Source: Promethearchaeota archaeon
GTDB taxonomy: Archaea > Asgardarchaeota > Lokiarchaeia > Sigyniarchaeales > SOKP01
Reading direction: 5' to 3'
NCBI GenBank assembly: GCA_004375715.1
Contig: SOKP01000119.1
Span: 1-35,156, forward strand
DNA length: 35,156 nucleotides
Shown here: positions 1 to 8,790 of the stretch, piece by piece
How the letters are laid out: each line of letters starts with the position of its first letter
How positions within the stretch are numbered: position 1 is the stretch's first letter
Position numbers and translations under genes: made by a program
The notes under the pieces: model-generated
What the model was told of the DNA's origin: nothing
Database searches by the model: none
What the model saw: only the letters and a program-made list of their open reading frames with translations

Positions 1-160
1 CATTTATAAGGATTATTGCTAAACTAGTCATAAACTACGCTCTGAATTACAATCCCGTTTATATACACTAATAGTTTAACGATAGAGAAAGCGCTGAAAT
101 TTAAGAATAAAATTAAATAAGAAGTTGGTTATGATTTTTTTATAAAGTTCATTTTTAACT

Positions 161-1189
161 ATGAAGACTGATTATTTAGATAAATTTCAAGGGTGTCTTA
201 TTGGTGTTGCAGTAGGAGATACATTAGGTCATCCTTTTGAAGGGATTCTTAGGGAAAAAATATACTCCCGCTTTAGTGACTTTAAAGAATTTATAGCGAG
301 CAATAAAAAGTTATTTAATACATATACTGACGACACTCAATTAACACTGCACACAGCAAAAGCGCTTATTCAAGGATCTGGTTTTAATGAAGACTACCTT
401 ATTAGAGAATATGTCGAATGGCTTGAAGATCCCCCTATTGGTCCCGGATATGGATGTATATCGTCGATTCAAAAACTAAAATACGGGATTTCGTGGAAAA
501 AAGCAGCTTCAAACTCAGGAGGTAACGGTACGACGATGAGAGTCTCACCCATTGGGTTATTTTACAATAAAGATGCAATAAAGCTAAAAAATTTCGCATT
601 GCAATCAAGTAACATTACTCATTCTCATCCTGCAGCTTCTGCAGGGGCGATAGTAATTGCTCGAGCAATTTCTTTTCTAATAAATAAAACCATAGAGACA
701 GAGTTCTCAGTTGATGAATTTTTTAATGTCATTATTTCTTCTATCTCTAATTCGAGAGAAGAAATATGGGATCAATTTATAGAGATTTTAAATAAAGTAA
801 AGAATAGTCTTAACATTTCGTTGGGAGCAGGGTTAATTAAATTCTCTCAAGCGGGCGTAAAAGCACCTTATTTTATCGAGGATTATTTAGGTAAAGCGTT
901 TGTTCATCCATATACTCTGAGCACAGTAGCTTGTGCAATCTTCATCTTTTTGAAATATTTGAATTCATTTGAAGAGTGTATTTTCCAATTAGCCACCGCT
1001 GGTGGTGATAGTGATACTGTGGGGGCTATAGGAGGTAGTTTAGCAGGAGTTTATTTCGGTAAAGGAAATATACCCCCTGATTTGATACAAATTGTAAGAG
1101 GTTACAAAGATATCCTAAAAATTAGCGAAGAACTATGGTTAAAATTCAAGGAGATATATATAACAAAATCTACTCAAAATCATCTATAA
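161..1189 (+). CDS. ADP-ribosylglycohydrolase (DraG/ADPRH family)
   Basis: This is a complete 342-residue ADP-ribosylglycohydrolase, an enzyme family that removes ADP-ribose from proteins or small molecules using two metal ions. The family landmarks are all present: an N-terminal GCLIGVAVGDTLG stretch (residues 11-23), the metal-binding TDDTQ (56-60), GNGTTMR (121-127), HSHP (154-157) and the second metal motif GGDSDTVGA (281-289). Length is typical. No DraT-type transferase or nitrogenase gene lies nearby, so the substrate is unknown and a nitrogenase-related role is unlikely. The start is ATG with no clear ribosome-binding site; TATA-like stretches lie at 58-65 and 139-147. Its last 20 bases overlap the 3' end of the convergent archaemetzincin gene. 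The family is secure; the biological target is not. Confidence 0.93.
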   Translation: MKTDYLDKFQGCLIGVAVGDTLGHPFEGILREKIYSRFSDFKEFIASNKKLFNTYTDDTQLTLHTAKALIQGSGFNEDYLIREYVEWLEDPPIGPGYGCISSIQKLKYGISWKKAASNSGGNGTTMRVSPIGLFYNKDAIKLKNFALQSSNITHSHPAASAGAIVIARAISFLINKTIETEFSVDEFFNVIISSISNSREEIWDQFIEILNKVKNSLNISLGAGLIKFSQAGVKAPYFIEDYLGKAFVHPYTLSTVACAIFIFLKYLNSFEECIFQLATAGGDSDTVGAIGGSLAGVYFGKGNIPPDLIQIVRGYKDILKISEELWLKFKEIYITKSTQNHL

Positions 1190-1739
1190 AGATGGCCATT
1201 CTATTAGCACATTCTTCGCAAAATTTTGGCGGTTTTTGATCTGTGTCTTCTAAATCATTTGAGAATTTCATTACGCAGAAATTTGTGCAATGCTCTAAAC
1301 CAAATGTATGGCCTAGCTCATGAATTGCCTCTTTATGGATTCTCAGTTCAAATAGAGTTACATTTTCGGTTCTTCTATAAAAATCTTCTCTTAAGCGGGT
1401 AACTGAAATTAAAGCGCTCCCAAAGCTCTTGTTCTTAGGCAGATCGGCAACGCCAAAAACAAAGTTTAATAATTTAGAAAAAATGTCAACATCCAAAACA
1501 CCCAGGACACGAGTATATCCTTTAATTTTAACGTACTTAATTAATCTATTTTTTACCTTTAAAGCGTCGTATTGTCTTTTAAATGAATCATATTCAGATT
1601 CCAATAAAGGAAGTGGGTTGGGAAGGTTGACAATTTTAAAACCGTATTTATTAAAGAACCACTTCAAATTTTTTTTTAATACAATTAATATCCCGGGCTC
1701 AATATCTCCAACTCTCTGTAAGTAAATTATTTTCTTCAT
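1170..1739 (-). CDS. amzA: Archaemetzincin zinc metalloprotease
   Basis: This 189-residue protein carries the diagnostic archaemetzincin signature: HELGHTFGLEH (residues 140-150), followed by the structural cysteines C151, C155, C174 and C177 and the Met-turn methionine M157 (C-x4-C-M then C-x2-C). The three histidines H140, H144 and H150 bind the catalytic zinc, E141 is the general base, and the four cysteines hold a second structural zinc. Archaemetzincins are small cytosolic proteases of archaea and vertebrates with poorly known substrates. There is no signal peptide. The size matches the archaeal family. It is transcribed towards the ADP-ribosylglycohydrolase gene and overlaps it by 20 bp at the 3' ends. 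Confidence 0.95.
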   Translation of the reverse strand: MKKIIYLQRVGDIEPGILIVLKKNLKWFFNKYGFKIVNLPNPLPLLESEYDSFKRQYDALKVKNRLIKYVKIKGYTRVLGVLDVDIFSKLLNFVFGVADLPKNKSFGSALISVTRLREDFYRRTENVTLFELRIHKEAIHELGHTFGLEHCTNFCVMKFSNDLEDTDQKPPKFCEECANRMAIFIDDFE

Positions 1740-1940
1740 TTCAAAACTAAGTGTAAGCGATTTCCTAAGGAATTTAAATTTAAACTACTTTATATGATTT
1801 AACAAAAACTACTAATAGATGGAATAAAGAAATAAAAAAATTAAAAATCGAAAAAATATTTGTATCTTTATTATTGATATTTTTTGATCTTATTTTTCAT
1901 TACGAAAACATAAAATATCAATTTCCTTCTCATTTTGAAA

Positions 1941-2014
1941 GGGAGGGTGGTCTAGCTTGGTATGATTCCTGGTTTGGGACCAGGTGGCCGGGGGTTCGAA
2001 TCCCCCCTCTCCCA
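1941..2014 (+). tRNA. tRNA-Pro (UGG anticodon)
   Basis: A full cloverleaf can be drawn by eye. The acceptor stem GGGAGGG pairs with CTCTCCC (one G-U pair), followed by discriminator A at 2014. The anticodon stem CCTGG/CCAGG encloses the loop TTTGGGA, giving anticodon TGG with G at position 37, as in proline tRNAs. The T arm is GGGGG-TTCGAAT-CCCCC. The CCA end is not encoded and there is no intron. The gene sits in a 357-bp gap (1740-2096) whose flanks are AT-rich and show no other gene. Confidence 0.96.
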
Positions 2015-2096
2015 TTTTTACGACTTTCTTAATTGGATTAGTTAGGCTAAATCAACATTAGAAAAAATAGGTAAATGACTCATAAAAGAAAGAGAG

Positions 2097-2384
2097 TTAG
2101 ATTTGGGTATATTCTTCAACATCAACAGATTGATTACTATTGAAATAAATATCAGGAATTAATTCTTGAACTGTTGTAAGAAGAGATAACATTATTGCGG
2201 GATTATCTGAAGTAATTTTGTAGTATACATGGCGCCCAATTCTCTTTTTTACTTGAATCTGTTCTTTGAAGAACTCTATTAACTGCTGGACATCTTCTTT
2301 AAACGCTTTATTTTTTTCAATCCAAACAAAAATTTGCTTCTTTTTTGTTTTGTTATTTGATTTTATTTTTAATTTTAGTATCAT
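2097..2384 (-). CDS. Small hypothetical protein
   Basis: A 95-residue protein that I do not recognise. It starts with ATG and has a lysine-rich N-terminus (K4-K17), an amphipathic helix around residues 28-47, and an acidic end. There is no membrane segment, no cysteine and no known motif. Composition is ordinary for the window, so it is plausibly a real gene, but the only support is an open frame of reasonable composition. It lies 138 bp downstream of the next unknown gene on the same strand. Confidence 0.5.
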   Translation of the reverse strand: MILKLKIKSNNKTKKKQIFVWIEKNKAFKEDVQQLIEFFKEQIQVKKRIGRHVYYKITSDNPAIMLSLLTTVQELIPDIYFNSNQSVDVEEYTQI

Positions 2385-2522
2385 GTTAATTGACGGGAAA
2401 TTTATTATTGTTTTCTTTTATGAATTAACCATACATCTAACTCTAATTATAAAAACGAGGATATTTTTAATTTCAATAGAAATACTTCACTTTTTGATAA
2501 GAAAGGCAAAAAAGAACCGAGC

Positions 2523-2858
2523 TTATTTATCAAAAAAAGATTTTAACTGATATTTTTCATATAAACCCTCGATAGCAATATCAAATCTCTCAGAAATATT
2601 TAGATAACGATTACCCCATCCACTTGATAGAGAAATTTCTTGAAAATCTGATGTAGGAGCAAATAGAAGGATAAGGTCTTTAACTTTTGAAAAATCTCTG
2701 AGTCTTAATTTTTGGATATGAGCATCTATTTCAATAATCAATTCATCTTTACTATTAAATGTTGACCAAGAAATGTCGGTTCTTGGTTCTAGAATTAATT
2801 TCTTAACTGATTCCAGTATTTCAATTATAACTGTTTCATCATTGTCAATGTTTTCCAA
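2523..2858 (-). CDS. Hypothetical soluble protein
   Basis: A 111-residue acidic, mixed alpha/beta protein with no family that I recognise and no membrane segment or metal motif. The first usable start is TTG at 2858. The frame stays open upstream to a stop near 2916-2918, so an atypical start up to about 18 codons further out cannot be excluded. It lies 57 bp downstream of the TIGR04076-type gene on the same strand and could be its last operon member. Confidence 0.55.
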   Translation of the reverse strand: MENIDNDETVIIEILESVKKLILEPRTDISWSTFNSKDELIIEIDAHIQKLRLRDFSKVKDLILLFAPTSDFQEISLSSGWGNRYLNISERFDIAIEGLYEKYQLKSFFDK

Positions 2859-2915
2859 TCTATTTTCACTCAGGTATTTATCAAAACTGCCTCTGAACGT
2901 GATATCTCCAAGTCT

Positions 2916-3203
2916 TTATCTAATCCTTTTTAATTCGATTTTCACAACATTTAGACGATCTGGACATTCTAATTCAACTATATCTGGTTCTGGTGACCAA
3001 GGAAAGGTACCACCAAATTGTAATGTTAGAATAGAAGGAAAAATATCGTGATAAAAAAACCCACATAATCCTCCAGAGTCGTGACCGCTCAATTCGATCA
3101 CATCTCCTTTTTTATGGTTTGCGGTACAACGACCTTTAACATCTTTTATCGTTCCAACTATTTTATACACTTTTTTCTCTTTTTCACTCAAGCTTAAACA
3201 CAT
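2916..3203 (-). CDS. TIGR04076 family protein
   Basis: This 95-residue protein matches my memory of the TIGR04076 family of small anaerobe proteins. It shows the YKIVGTIKDVKGRC start (residues 13-26), a KGD-I motif, a central GLCGFFYHDIFP segment (45-56) and an FGG--PW motif, with a terminal stretch rich in valine and isoleucine. The family has no settled function. Its ATG is 3 bp past the stop of the upstream FwdF-like polyferredoxin gene, so the two are almost certainly co-transcribed. That placement hints at a role near iron-sulfur or redox proteins, which is inference only. Confidence 0.8.
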   Translation of the reverse strand: MCLSLSEKEKKVYKIVGTIKDVKGRCTANHKKGDVIELSGHDSGGLCGFFYHDIFPSILTLQFGGTFPWSPEPDIVELECPDRLNVVKIELKRIR

Positions 3204-3206
3204 TAA

Positions 3207-4280
3207 CTAGTTTTGGATTTTTTTTTTTAATTCTTTGAGAATGTTATCTACTTTTTTATCCTTAATCCAATATCTTATTTTGGAGGATTGTAATAGAGAT
3301 TGAATTTTAACATTAAGCTCTTTTAATTTTAGTTTATCCTCTTCAGATAGTTGAGGAACTTCTTCAATTTTTGACTTGCTGATCTTTTTTATATGTTCTT
3401 CGATAGATGGGATTTCTATTTGCTCCTTTCCTTCAATTAGCGCTTTTCTTAATACTTCTTCAATATTCTTAACCCAACCTTCTATCCAAGGATACGGCTC
3501 GCTTTTTTTCGGATCTTTAATTTGAATATTTTTCCTTTTAACGACAATTAAATCGTCAGGGCAAGAGTTTTCGCACGCTCCACAATAAAAACATTCTTTT
3601 TCGTTACACGCAATCTTACCATATTTTAGAACATCTACAGCGCTCTCAGGAATGTAAAAAGATTCTACGGGGCAGATATTAACGCAAGCCTTACAACCTT
3701 GGGGATCGCATTTATGTAACATGTTTTTCTTAATAATGACGTCTCCCTCGATTGGAGTATTGATAGAAAAACAATCAGCGGGGCATTCTTTTGAAATTTT
3801 AAAATAATCTTGGATGTGATTCCTTTCTCTTACTGTTAAGCATAATTGGCAAATTTCATTTTCCTTATCTTCAGTACACTTATCAAAATCGATTTCATAG
3901 AATTTCTCTATAGTAGGAAACTCATCCATAACAATTTGTCCTTCAGGCTCAATATTTTCGTGGAACGCATCGGTGGGGCAAACCACAACACATAGCATGC
4001 AATAACAACATTTATCGTGATCAATAAAGAGTTTAGGGTTTGAATCGTCCAATATATTTTGGGCAATTTCTGGGATTGGGCCAAGTTCAATGGCGTCAAC
4101 CGGGCAGACAAGTTTACATAAACTGCACCCGATACATTTTTTAATATCGTACGTTAGTTTCTTCTTAACATCCTTATATTGCCAATTTAAAACTAACTGA
4201 TCTCCAGCTACATCTAAAGTTTTTTCAATCTCTTCTTCTTTTTCTTGATCTAATTTATCTTGATCTGAAGATTCAGTAAT
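3207..4280 (-). CDS. fwdF: FwdF-like polyferredoxin (multiple 4Fe-4S), probable ATT start
   Basis: This polyferredoxin resembles the FwdF/FmdF subunit of formylmethanofuran dehydrogenase, which wires electrons between clusters. The frame has several 4Fe-4S motifs: CIGCSLCKLVCP near the N-terminus (about 4104-4137), then CCYCMLCVVVCP, a diverged pair around CxLC/CPADC, CKACVNICP, and CFYCGACENSCP. A lysine/glutamate-rich tail follows the last cluster. From the internal TTG at 4052 the frame stays open for 76 more codons upstream, and those hold the first complete cluster motif, so TTG-4052 is not the real start. No ATG, GTG or TTG exists upstream. The best start is ATT at 4280-4278, seven bases after a GGGAG ribosome-binding site, giving about 357 residues, which fits the family. 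No fwdABCD gene is in the window. Confidence 0.82.
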   Translation of the reverse strand: MTESSDQDKLDQEKEEEIEKTLDVAGDQLVLNWQYKDVKKKLTYDIKKCIGCSLCKLVCPVDAIELGPIPEIAQNILDDSNPKLFIDHDKCCYCMLCVVVCPTDAFHENIEPEGQIVMDEFPTIEKFYEIDFDKCTEDKENEICQLCLTVRERNHIQDYFKISKECPADCFSINTPIEGDVIIKKNMLHKCDPQGCKACVNICPVESFYIPESAVDVLKYGKIACNEKECFYCGACENSCPDDLIVVKRKNIQIKDPKKSEPYPWIEGWVKNIEEVLRKALIEGKEQIEIPSIEEHIKKISKSKIEEVPQLSEEDKLKLKELNVKIQSLLQSSKIRYWIKDKKVDNILKELKKKIQN

Positions 4281-4376
4281 TTTGATTCTCCCGAGAATGT
4301 ATTTAAAACTTTTCTAATTAATTTAAATTGTGCTGATTAATTAATTTTAACTCTTAAACAAAATTAGCAGTAAAAG

Positions 4377-4877
4377 TTAAGAAAAATAGGATTGACTTTC
4401 TCTATCAAAACCGTATACATATTCAATAAGCATACCATCTGGACGCCGTTCAGGAGGTACAAAGACAATTTTCAAATCGGGTATAAATACGCCAATTCCG
4501 TTTTTTGCGAGTATTAGTGCAGGATGGTCATTGTCTTTAAAAATTTCCTCACTAATATTAAGCGTAATAGTTCTACACTGCCGTTCATCAATAACACCAA
4601 GTGAATGGATGTATTCATGAAGCAGAATGTGATAAGTGTATGCCCAAACAATATCGTCTGATTGTGTTTTTAAAATGATCTTCAAAGGAGAAGTATTCAT
4701 TACTATATCTGTGCCAGGGTGAAAATGCATTCCTCCTATAAATCCACCTTGGAACATTCCCATTTCTGCAAGTCCTAAACTCAAACCCGCACGATGACGC
4801 CCTAATATCTGTCTAACATCTTTCTTAACGGTTTCAAATATTTCGGGCATTTCTTGCTTTAAATCTCTTAGGTTCAT
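4377..4877 (-). CDS. Putative archaeal zinc peptidase-like protein (HEXXH)
   Basis: This 166-residue protein has a zincin motif, HEYIHSLG (residues 87-94), preceded by a helix, plus an upstream glycine-rich region RAGLSLGLAEMG and GGFIGGMHFHPG. I recall uncharacterised archaeal proteins with this layout (RAGL-LGL, then LLHEYLHSLG), but know of no assigned function. H87, H91 and E88 would be the zinc ligands and base; the third ligand is unclear (H118 is one candidate). There is no signal peptide. The start ATG at 4877 follows a strong GAGGAG ribosome-binding site (4881-4887). The gene stands alone between the polyferredoxin and the heat-shock operon. Confidence 0.75.
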   Translation of the reverse strand: MNLRDLKQEMPEIFETVKKDVRQILGRHRAGLSLGLAEMGMFQGGFIGGMHFHPGTDIVMNTSPLKIILKTQSDDIVWAYTYHILLHEYIHSLGVIDERQCRTITLNISEEIFKDNDHPALILAKNGIGVFIPDLKIVFVPPERRPDGMLIEYVYGFDRESQSYFS

Positions 4878-4946
4878 ATATCTCCTCTTTAAAATACTAT
4901 TTTATGTTTAAAATATTAATAATAAGAAACGCTATAGTGATAGGGG

Positions 4947-5732
4947 TTAAAAATCAAAAAACCAATCATCGTCATCTTCCCAGAGAAAATCCATGAATGA
5001 TGACATATCTCTCAGAAGGCTTTTAACGTCTCCTATTTTAGATTCTCTTGTAAATGGATCTAGATCTGAAAAAAATAATCTATCCATGAGATTATCTATG
5101 CTAATTCTTTTACGAAATTGTACTGGATTGTAAAATAATGTATAAAAAATTTCCCGTTCTAAATTTTCGACTTCAGCTTTTGGTTTTAGGAAATGTTTCT
5201 GGTATGTTCGATTAATGATGCTCTTAAGTTCGATTATAAAGCACTCTTTATTCTGCAGTAATTTACGTCTATCTCCTTCTAAATTCCTAATACTATGCTC
5301 GATATCTCTAATCTGTTCCCCCAAAAATCTAATTTTATTATCTGGAGTTTTAATGTTCTCGTATTTGATAGAGCATCCAATGTCTTTAAGATTGATGGAT
5401 TTTGCTTTGCTATCGATTTGAGCCATACTGTATTGGATGTTATAATAATCGGGAGTAATATCAATCCTTATAGAAAGATTACTTTTTATTCGAAATTTGC
5501 TCCCCCGCTTTTCATCTCCAATTCTTTCGAGAATATTACTTGAGCCTAAAATTTCTAACTGACTGTGTACGGCTTGTCTCGAAATACCTAAAATTTTAGA
5601 TAATTCTGAAGCGGAGTGTGGAACTTTTGCTAATTTAGACAATATAATCCGTCTAGTTGGATTACCTAAAATTTCTAAGAGATTATCTAAACTTATGAAC
5701 TGTTTGCTTTGATTTTTTTCTTCTATTTCCAT
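4947..5732 (-). CDS. ArsR-type winged-helix regulator, probable heat-shock repressor (HSR1/Phr-like)
   Basis: The N-terminal part (about residues 15-85) is a winged helix of the ArsR type: LGNPTRRIILSKL, then the recognition region ASELSKILGISRQAVHSQLE and a wing. A possible coiled coil follows (about 134-165), and the protein ends in an acidic-aromatic tail (WEDDDDWFF). It is the last gene of the hsp20-cdc48 operon, 33 bp after cdc48. In Archaeoglobus fulgidus the heat-shock regulator HSR1 sits in an operon with hsp20 and cdc48, and Pyrococcus Phr, also ArsR-like, represses hsp20 and an AAA ATPase gene. By analogy this protein probably represses its own operon. Domain assignment is firm; the heat-shock role is inference. 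Confidence 0.85.
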   Translation of the reverse strand: MEIEEKNQSKQFISLDNLLEILGNPTRRIILSKLAKVPHSASELSKILGISRQAVHSQLEILGSSNILERIGDEKRGSKFRIKSNLSIRIDITPDYYNIQYSMAQIDSKAKSINLKDIGCSIKYENIKTPDNKIRFLGEQIRDIEHSIRNLEGDRRKLLQNKECFIIELKSIINRTYQKHFLKPKAEVENLEREIFYTLFYNPVQFRKRISIDNLMDRLFFSDLDPFTRESKIGDVKSLLRDMSSFMDFLWEDDDDWFFDF

Positions 5733-5765
5733 CTACATCACTTCTTTCTCGTTTAAGATTTTATA

Positions 5766-8087
5766 TTATCTATACATTTCGTTTGACTCTTTTGAATATT
5801 GATCGTGAACTTTTTTAGCTCTGTCTGCTCCTTTAATGATTTTATCAATTGCCTCGTCGAAATCTGATTGTTTTATTTCGATTTTGCTTAAGAGTTTGGA
5901 TTGAGCGCTCTTAATTTTATCTTCTACATCTTGAATAGCTGCCTCGTCGTCTTTTTCCGATTGTAATTGCTCCAGATGATCCATGAGCTCTTGTAACTCT
6001 ACCTTCTTCTTATTAAAGGTGGGGATTGCCTTTCGAATTGTTAATAAAGTAGCTTCTTCAGCAATTGCTTGGATATCAGCCCCTGTATAATCTTCTAAAG
6101 CTTCAGCGAGTTTATCAAAATTCACATCCTTCGCCAAAGGTTTATTCTTAAGATGAATCTTAAATATTTCCTTTCGAGTTTCAAAATCAGGTATAAAAAT
6201 CTCGATATGCCTACCAAACCTACCGGATCGGAGTAAAGCAGGATCTAACATATCAGGTCTGTTAGTAGCTGCAAGTAAAATTACACCTTTTAAATCTTCT
6301 AAACCGTCCATTTCGGTTAATAATTGAGAGATCACTTGATCAGTAACCTCGGAGCTTGCAGATCTACCTCTCACTCCGGCGATCGCGTCAATTTCATCAA
6401 AAAATACGATACATGGAGCCGCAGCTCTTGCTTTCCTAAAGGTCTCTCTTACAGCTTTTTCGCTCTCTCCAACCCATTTGGAGAGAAATTCGGGTCCCTT
6501 CACTGAGATAAAGTTAATTTCAGTTTCATGGGCTAGTGCTTTTGCTAATAAAGTTTTTCCGCTTCCAGGGGGTCCATATAATAATATTCCACTTGGAGGT
6601 TTTGAAGATAAATGGCTATACAATTCAGGGTACTTTAAAGGCCACTCGATAATTTCTCTCAATTGTAACTTAGCATCTTCCAGCCCACCTACATCTTCCC
6701 ATGTTTCCTTAGGTTGAGAAATTACTACTTCCCTTAATGCTGAAGGCTCGATACTATTTAACGCTGAAGTAAAGTTCTCCATTTTAATTCTTAAAGCACT
6801 TAAAATTTCAAAAGGAATCGGTTTATCTAAATCGATCTTTGGAAGCATTTCTCTAATGGCTAACATCGCTGCTTCTTTAGCCAATGCTTCAACATCAGCA
6901 CCAACGAAACCATGGGTTTTCTCTGCTAATGTTCTTAAATCAACATCTTCAAATAATGGCATACCCCGAGTATGAATTTGCAAGATTTCTAGCCGGCCAT
7001 CAGTATCTGGAACCCCAATTTCGATTTCTTTGTCAAATCTACCAGGTCTTCTCAATGCGATGTCTATATCATTAACTCGGTTCGTAGCTCCAATGACGAT
7101 GATTTCTCCTCTTCCTTCTAATCCATCGAGTAAAGATAATAACTGAGCTACGACCCTTCTTTCTACTTCTCCAGTCACTTCACCTCTTTTTGGGGCAATT
7201 GAATCTAACTCGTCAATAAAGATGATTGAAGGCATGTTTTTTTTAGCGTCTTCGAAAATATCTCTTAAATTTTGTTCGCTTTGCCCGTAAAATTTACTCA
7301 TGATTTCAGGACCGCTAATAGTTATAAAATGTGCATCTGTTTCAAATGCAACCGCCCTGGCTAATAGAGTTTTCCCCGTTCCAGGAGGCCCATGTAATAA
7401 AACACCTTTGGGGGGATCGATTCCGATTGTTTTGAATATTTCGGGATGTCTTATTGGCAATTCGATCATTTCACGAATTCTCTGAATCTCGTCTGCTAAT
7501 CCTCCTATATCTTCGTAGCTTACCCTTGATTTTTCTCTTTCTATAATTTCTTTATGGGTTTTTTCACTTAATTTAATCTCCGTACCAGAATGAATTCTCA
7601 CTGCAGCAGTTTTTGGTAAAAAATCAATAACTATAAAATCATATTTCTTATTGTACGAGTAAAAGCTTAAAATATCGTTCTTAGTGAGCACTCTATTCTC
7701 TAAAAGGGAGTTTAGTCGCTTCGGACTAATTACAACCGATTCTGTTAATCCTGCGAATGTCACCTTTTCCGCTAAAGAAACTTTAATTTTACGAATCACA
7801 ACAGAATCATCCACTGTAGTATCGATATTTCTTCGTAGAAATGGATCTAACCGAATTATCCCTGTCCCAATATCTTCAGGCTTACTTGGAAATAATAATG
7901 CAGCAGTTTTTAATTTTGAAATTGGGTTAGATATCTCTATTGCATCACCATTTTTTAGTTTCAATTTTTTTACGACTTCAGCGTCAATCCTAATTCTACC
8001 TAATCCAGAATCGTCTTTAAACGCATCTTTAACTCGCAAACGCGTTTTTTTATCTTCTCCTTCTACACCACTTGAAATTTCACTCAT
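5766..8087 (-). CDS. cdc48: Cdc48/p97-family AAA+ ATPase with C-terminal HbYX motif
   Basis: Complete 773-residue Cdc48/VAT protein, a hexameric unfoldase that extracts and unfolds proteins for degradation. Residues 1-185 form the N domain (double-psi barrel plus the second Cdc48 subdomain). D1 has Walker A GPPGTGKT (233-240), Walker B IIFIDE (288-293) and RRPGRFD (346-352). D2 has GPPGSGKT (505-512) and IVFFDE (560-565). A helical, probably coiled-coil insertion rich in Gln and Glu (about 697-733) lies before the final helix. The last three residues, MYR, match the hydrophobic-Tyr-any (HbYX) motif that docks AAA unfoldases on the 20S proteasome. It is the middle gene of the hsp20-cdc48-regulator operon, 13 bp after hsp20. 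Confidence 0.97.
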   Translation of the reverse strand: MSEISSGVEGEDKKTRLRVKDAFKDDSGLGRIRIDAEVVKKLKLKNGDAIEISNPISKLKTAALLFPSKPEDIGTGIIRLDPFLRRNIDTTVDDSVVIRKIKVSLAEKVTFAGLTESVVISPKRLNSLLENRVLTKNDILSFYSYNKKYDFIVIDFLPKTAAVRIHSGTEIKLSEKTHKEIIEREKSRVSYEDIGGLADEIQRIREMIELPIRHPEIFKTIGIDPPKGVLLHGPPGTGKTLLARAVAFETDAHFITISGPEIMSKFYGQSEQNLRDIFEDAKKNMPSIIFIDELDSIAPKRGEVTGEVERRVVAQLLSLLDGLEGRGEIIVIGATNRVNDIDIALRRPGRFDKEIEIGVPDTDGRLEILQIHTRGMPLFEDVDLRTLAEKTHGFVGADVEALAKEAAMLAIREMLPKIDLDKPIPFEILSALRIKMENFTSALNSIEPSALREVVISQPKETWEDVGGLEDAKLQLREIIEWPLKYPELYSHLSSKPPSGILLYGPPGSGKTLLAKALAHETEINFISVKGPEFLSKWVGESEKAVRETFRKARAAAPCIVFFDEIDAIAGVRGRSASSEVTDQVISQLLTEMDGLEDLKGVILLAATNRPDMLDPALLRSGRFGRHIEIFIPDFETRKEIFKIHLKNKPLAKDVNFDKLAEALEDYTGADIQAIAEEATLLTIRKAIPTFNKKKVELQELMDHLEQLQSEKDDEAAIQDVEDKIKSAQSKLLSKIEIKQSDFDEAIDKIIKGADRAKKVHDQYSKESNEMYR

Positions 8088-8100
8088 TATGTAATCACAC

Positions 8101-8724
8101 TCAAATGTTCTTCTTATGCATTATAATCGTTATTATTCCGTTATTAAATTCTAAAACATGATCGTCCATTGTGGACTCAAAAGGTAGTAGTATCTCTCTT
8201 TCAATATTAATAAAATTGATTTCGATTGATATTCTAAGAGTTCTCCCATCTTCAGTTAAACTTAGTAAAATGTGCCCTTTTTCAATTCCTGGAGCTTCGA
8301 TAATAATCTCAGCAGAATCTTTATTAAAAATTTTTTCAAAATAAGGATCTTTTGCTATTATATCTCCTTTTTCGTAATTAGGCTGTAAAGAAAGCGTACT
8401 TACATCAATAGCTTGTCTATCCCTTGAAGGATTTAACCGTTTAAGTTGTGAATTTTTAGAAAGATTAATTTTCTTAAAATAGTTCTGAAGCTTTTTTTCG
8501 TCAAAATTACCTTCAACCTTTATTTCTGGTTTATCCATTCCAGATTCAAAATGATAAGTTACTTTAAAACCTTTAAACTTATCATCATTACGATTAGTCA
8601 TTGGACCAAAATTCGGTTCAGGTAGAAATAAAAAATCCACATCAAAAGCTCCTTGATCTAAATTAAGGTATTCTTTGATTCGCTCTAAAAAATCATTATA
8701 ATCATCATCATACTCATCTGACAC
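8101..8724 (-). CDS. hsp20: Hsp20/alpha-crystallin-like small heat-shock protein
   Basis: The C-terminal half is an alpha-crystallin-like beta sandwich: [18 protein letters not shown], then RTLRISIE, and the closing [10 protein letters not shown] strand. The N-terminal half (about 110 residues) is acidic at the start and does not look like a standard sHsp arm. The start chosen is GTG at 8724, because a perfect anti-16S match GGTGAT lies five bases upstream. A TTG at 8757 would also open the frame but lies inside a repeat operator and has no ribosome-binding site. The first gene of an operon with cdc48 and an HSR1-like regulator, it likely holds unfolded proteins for Cdc48 or the thermosome. 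An I-x-I tail motif is not evident, so oligomer assembly may be atypical. Confidence 0.83.
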   Translation of the reverse strand: MSDEYDDDYNDFLERIKEYLNLDQGAFDVDFLFLPEPNFGPMTNRNDDKFKGFKVTYHFESGMDKPEIKVEGNFDEKKLQNYFKKINLSKNSQLKRLNPSRDRQAIDVSTLSLQPNYEKGDIIAKDPYFEKIFNKDSAEIIIEAPGIEKGHILLSLTEDGRTLRISIEINFINIEREILLPFESTMDDHVLEFNNGIITIIMHKKNI

Positions 8725-8744
8725 GAATATCACCTTTTTATTTT

Positions 8745-8771
8745 TGTCAATTGACAATTGACAATTGACAT
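8745..8771. promoter_or_regulatory. Triple palindromic repeat, candidate heat-shock operator
   Basis: The 8-base unit CAATTGAC is repeated in tandem about three times, creating overlapping palindromes. The leftmost is the perfect 12-bp palindrome TGTCAATTGACA (8745-8756). The array lies just downstream of the hsp20 TATA-like box and upstream of the GGTGAT ribosome-binding site, so it covers the expected transcription start. A repressor bound here would block polymerase, as known for Phr and HSR1. The regulator is probably the winged-helix protein at the end of the same operon. The binding itself is inferred. Confidence 0.6.
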
Positions 8772-8790
8772 TAGTAATATGGCAAAAAAG

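Noticed and set aside
1429-1725. 98-codon plus-strand frame opposite archaemetzincin
   Set aside because: Antisense to a gene with a full zinc-site signature, and no motif of its own.
3908-4111. 67-codon minus-strand frame at the 5' part of the polyferredoxin gene
   Set aside because: Another frame of the same region; the polyferredoxin frame continues unbroken through it with a full Cys motif.
6324-8094. Several plus-strand open frames of 60-136 codons opposite cdc48
   Set aside because: They lie antisense to a complete, well-recognised Cdc48 gene and show no motif; they are shadows of its codon use.
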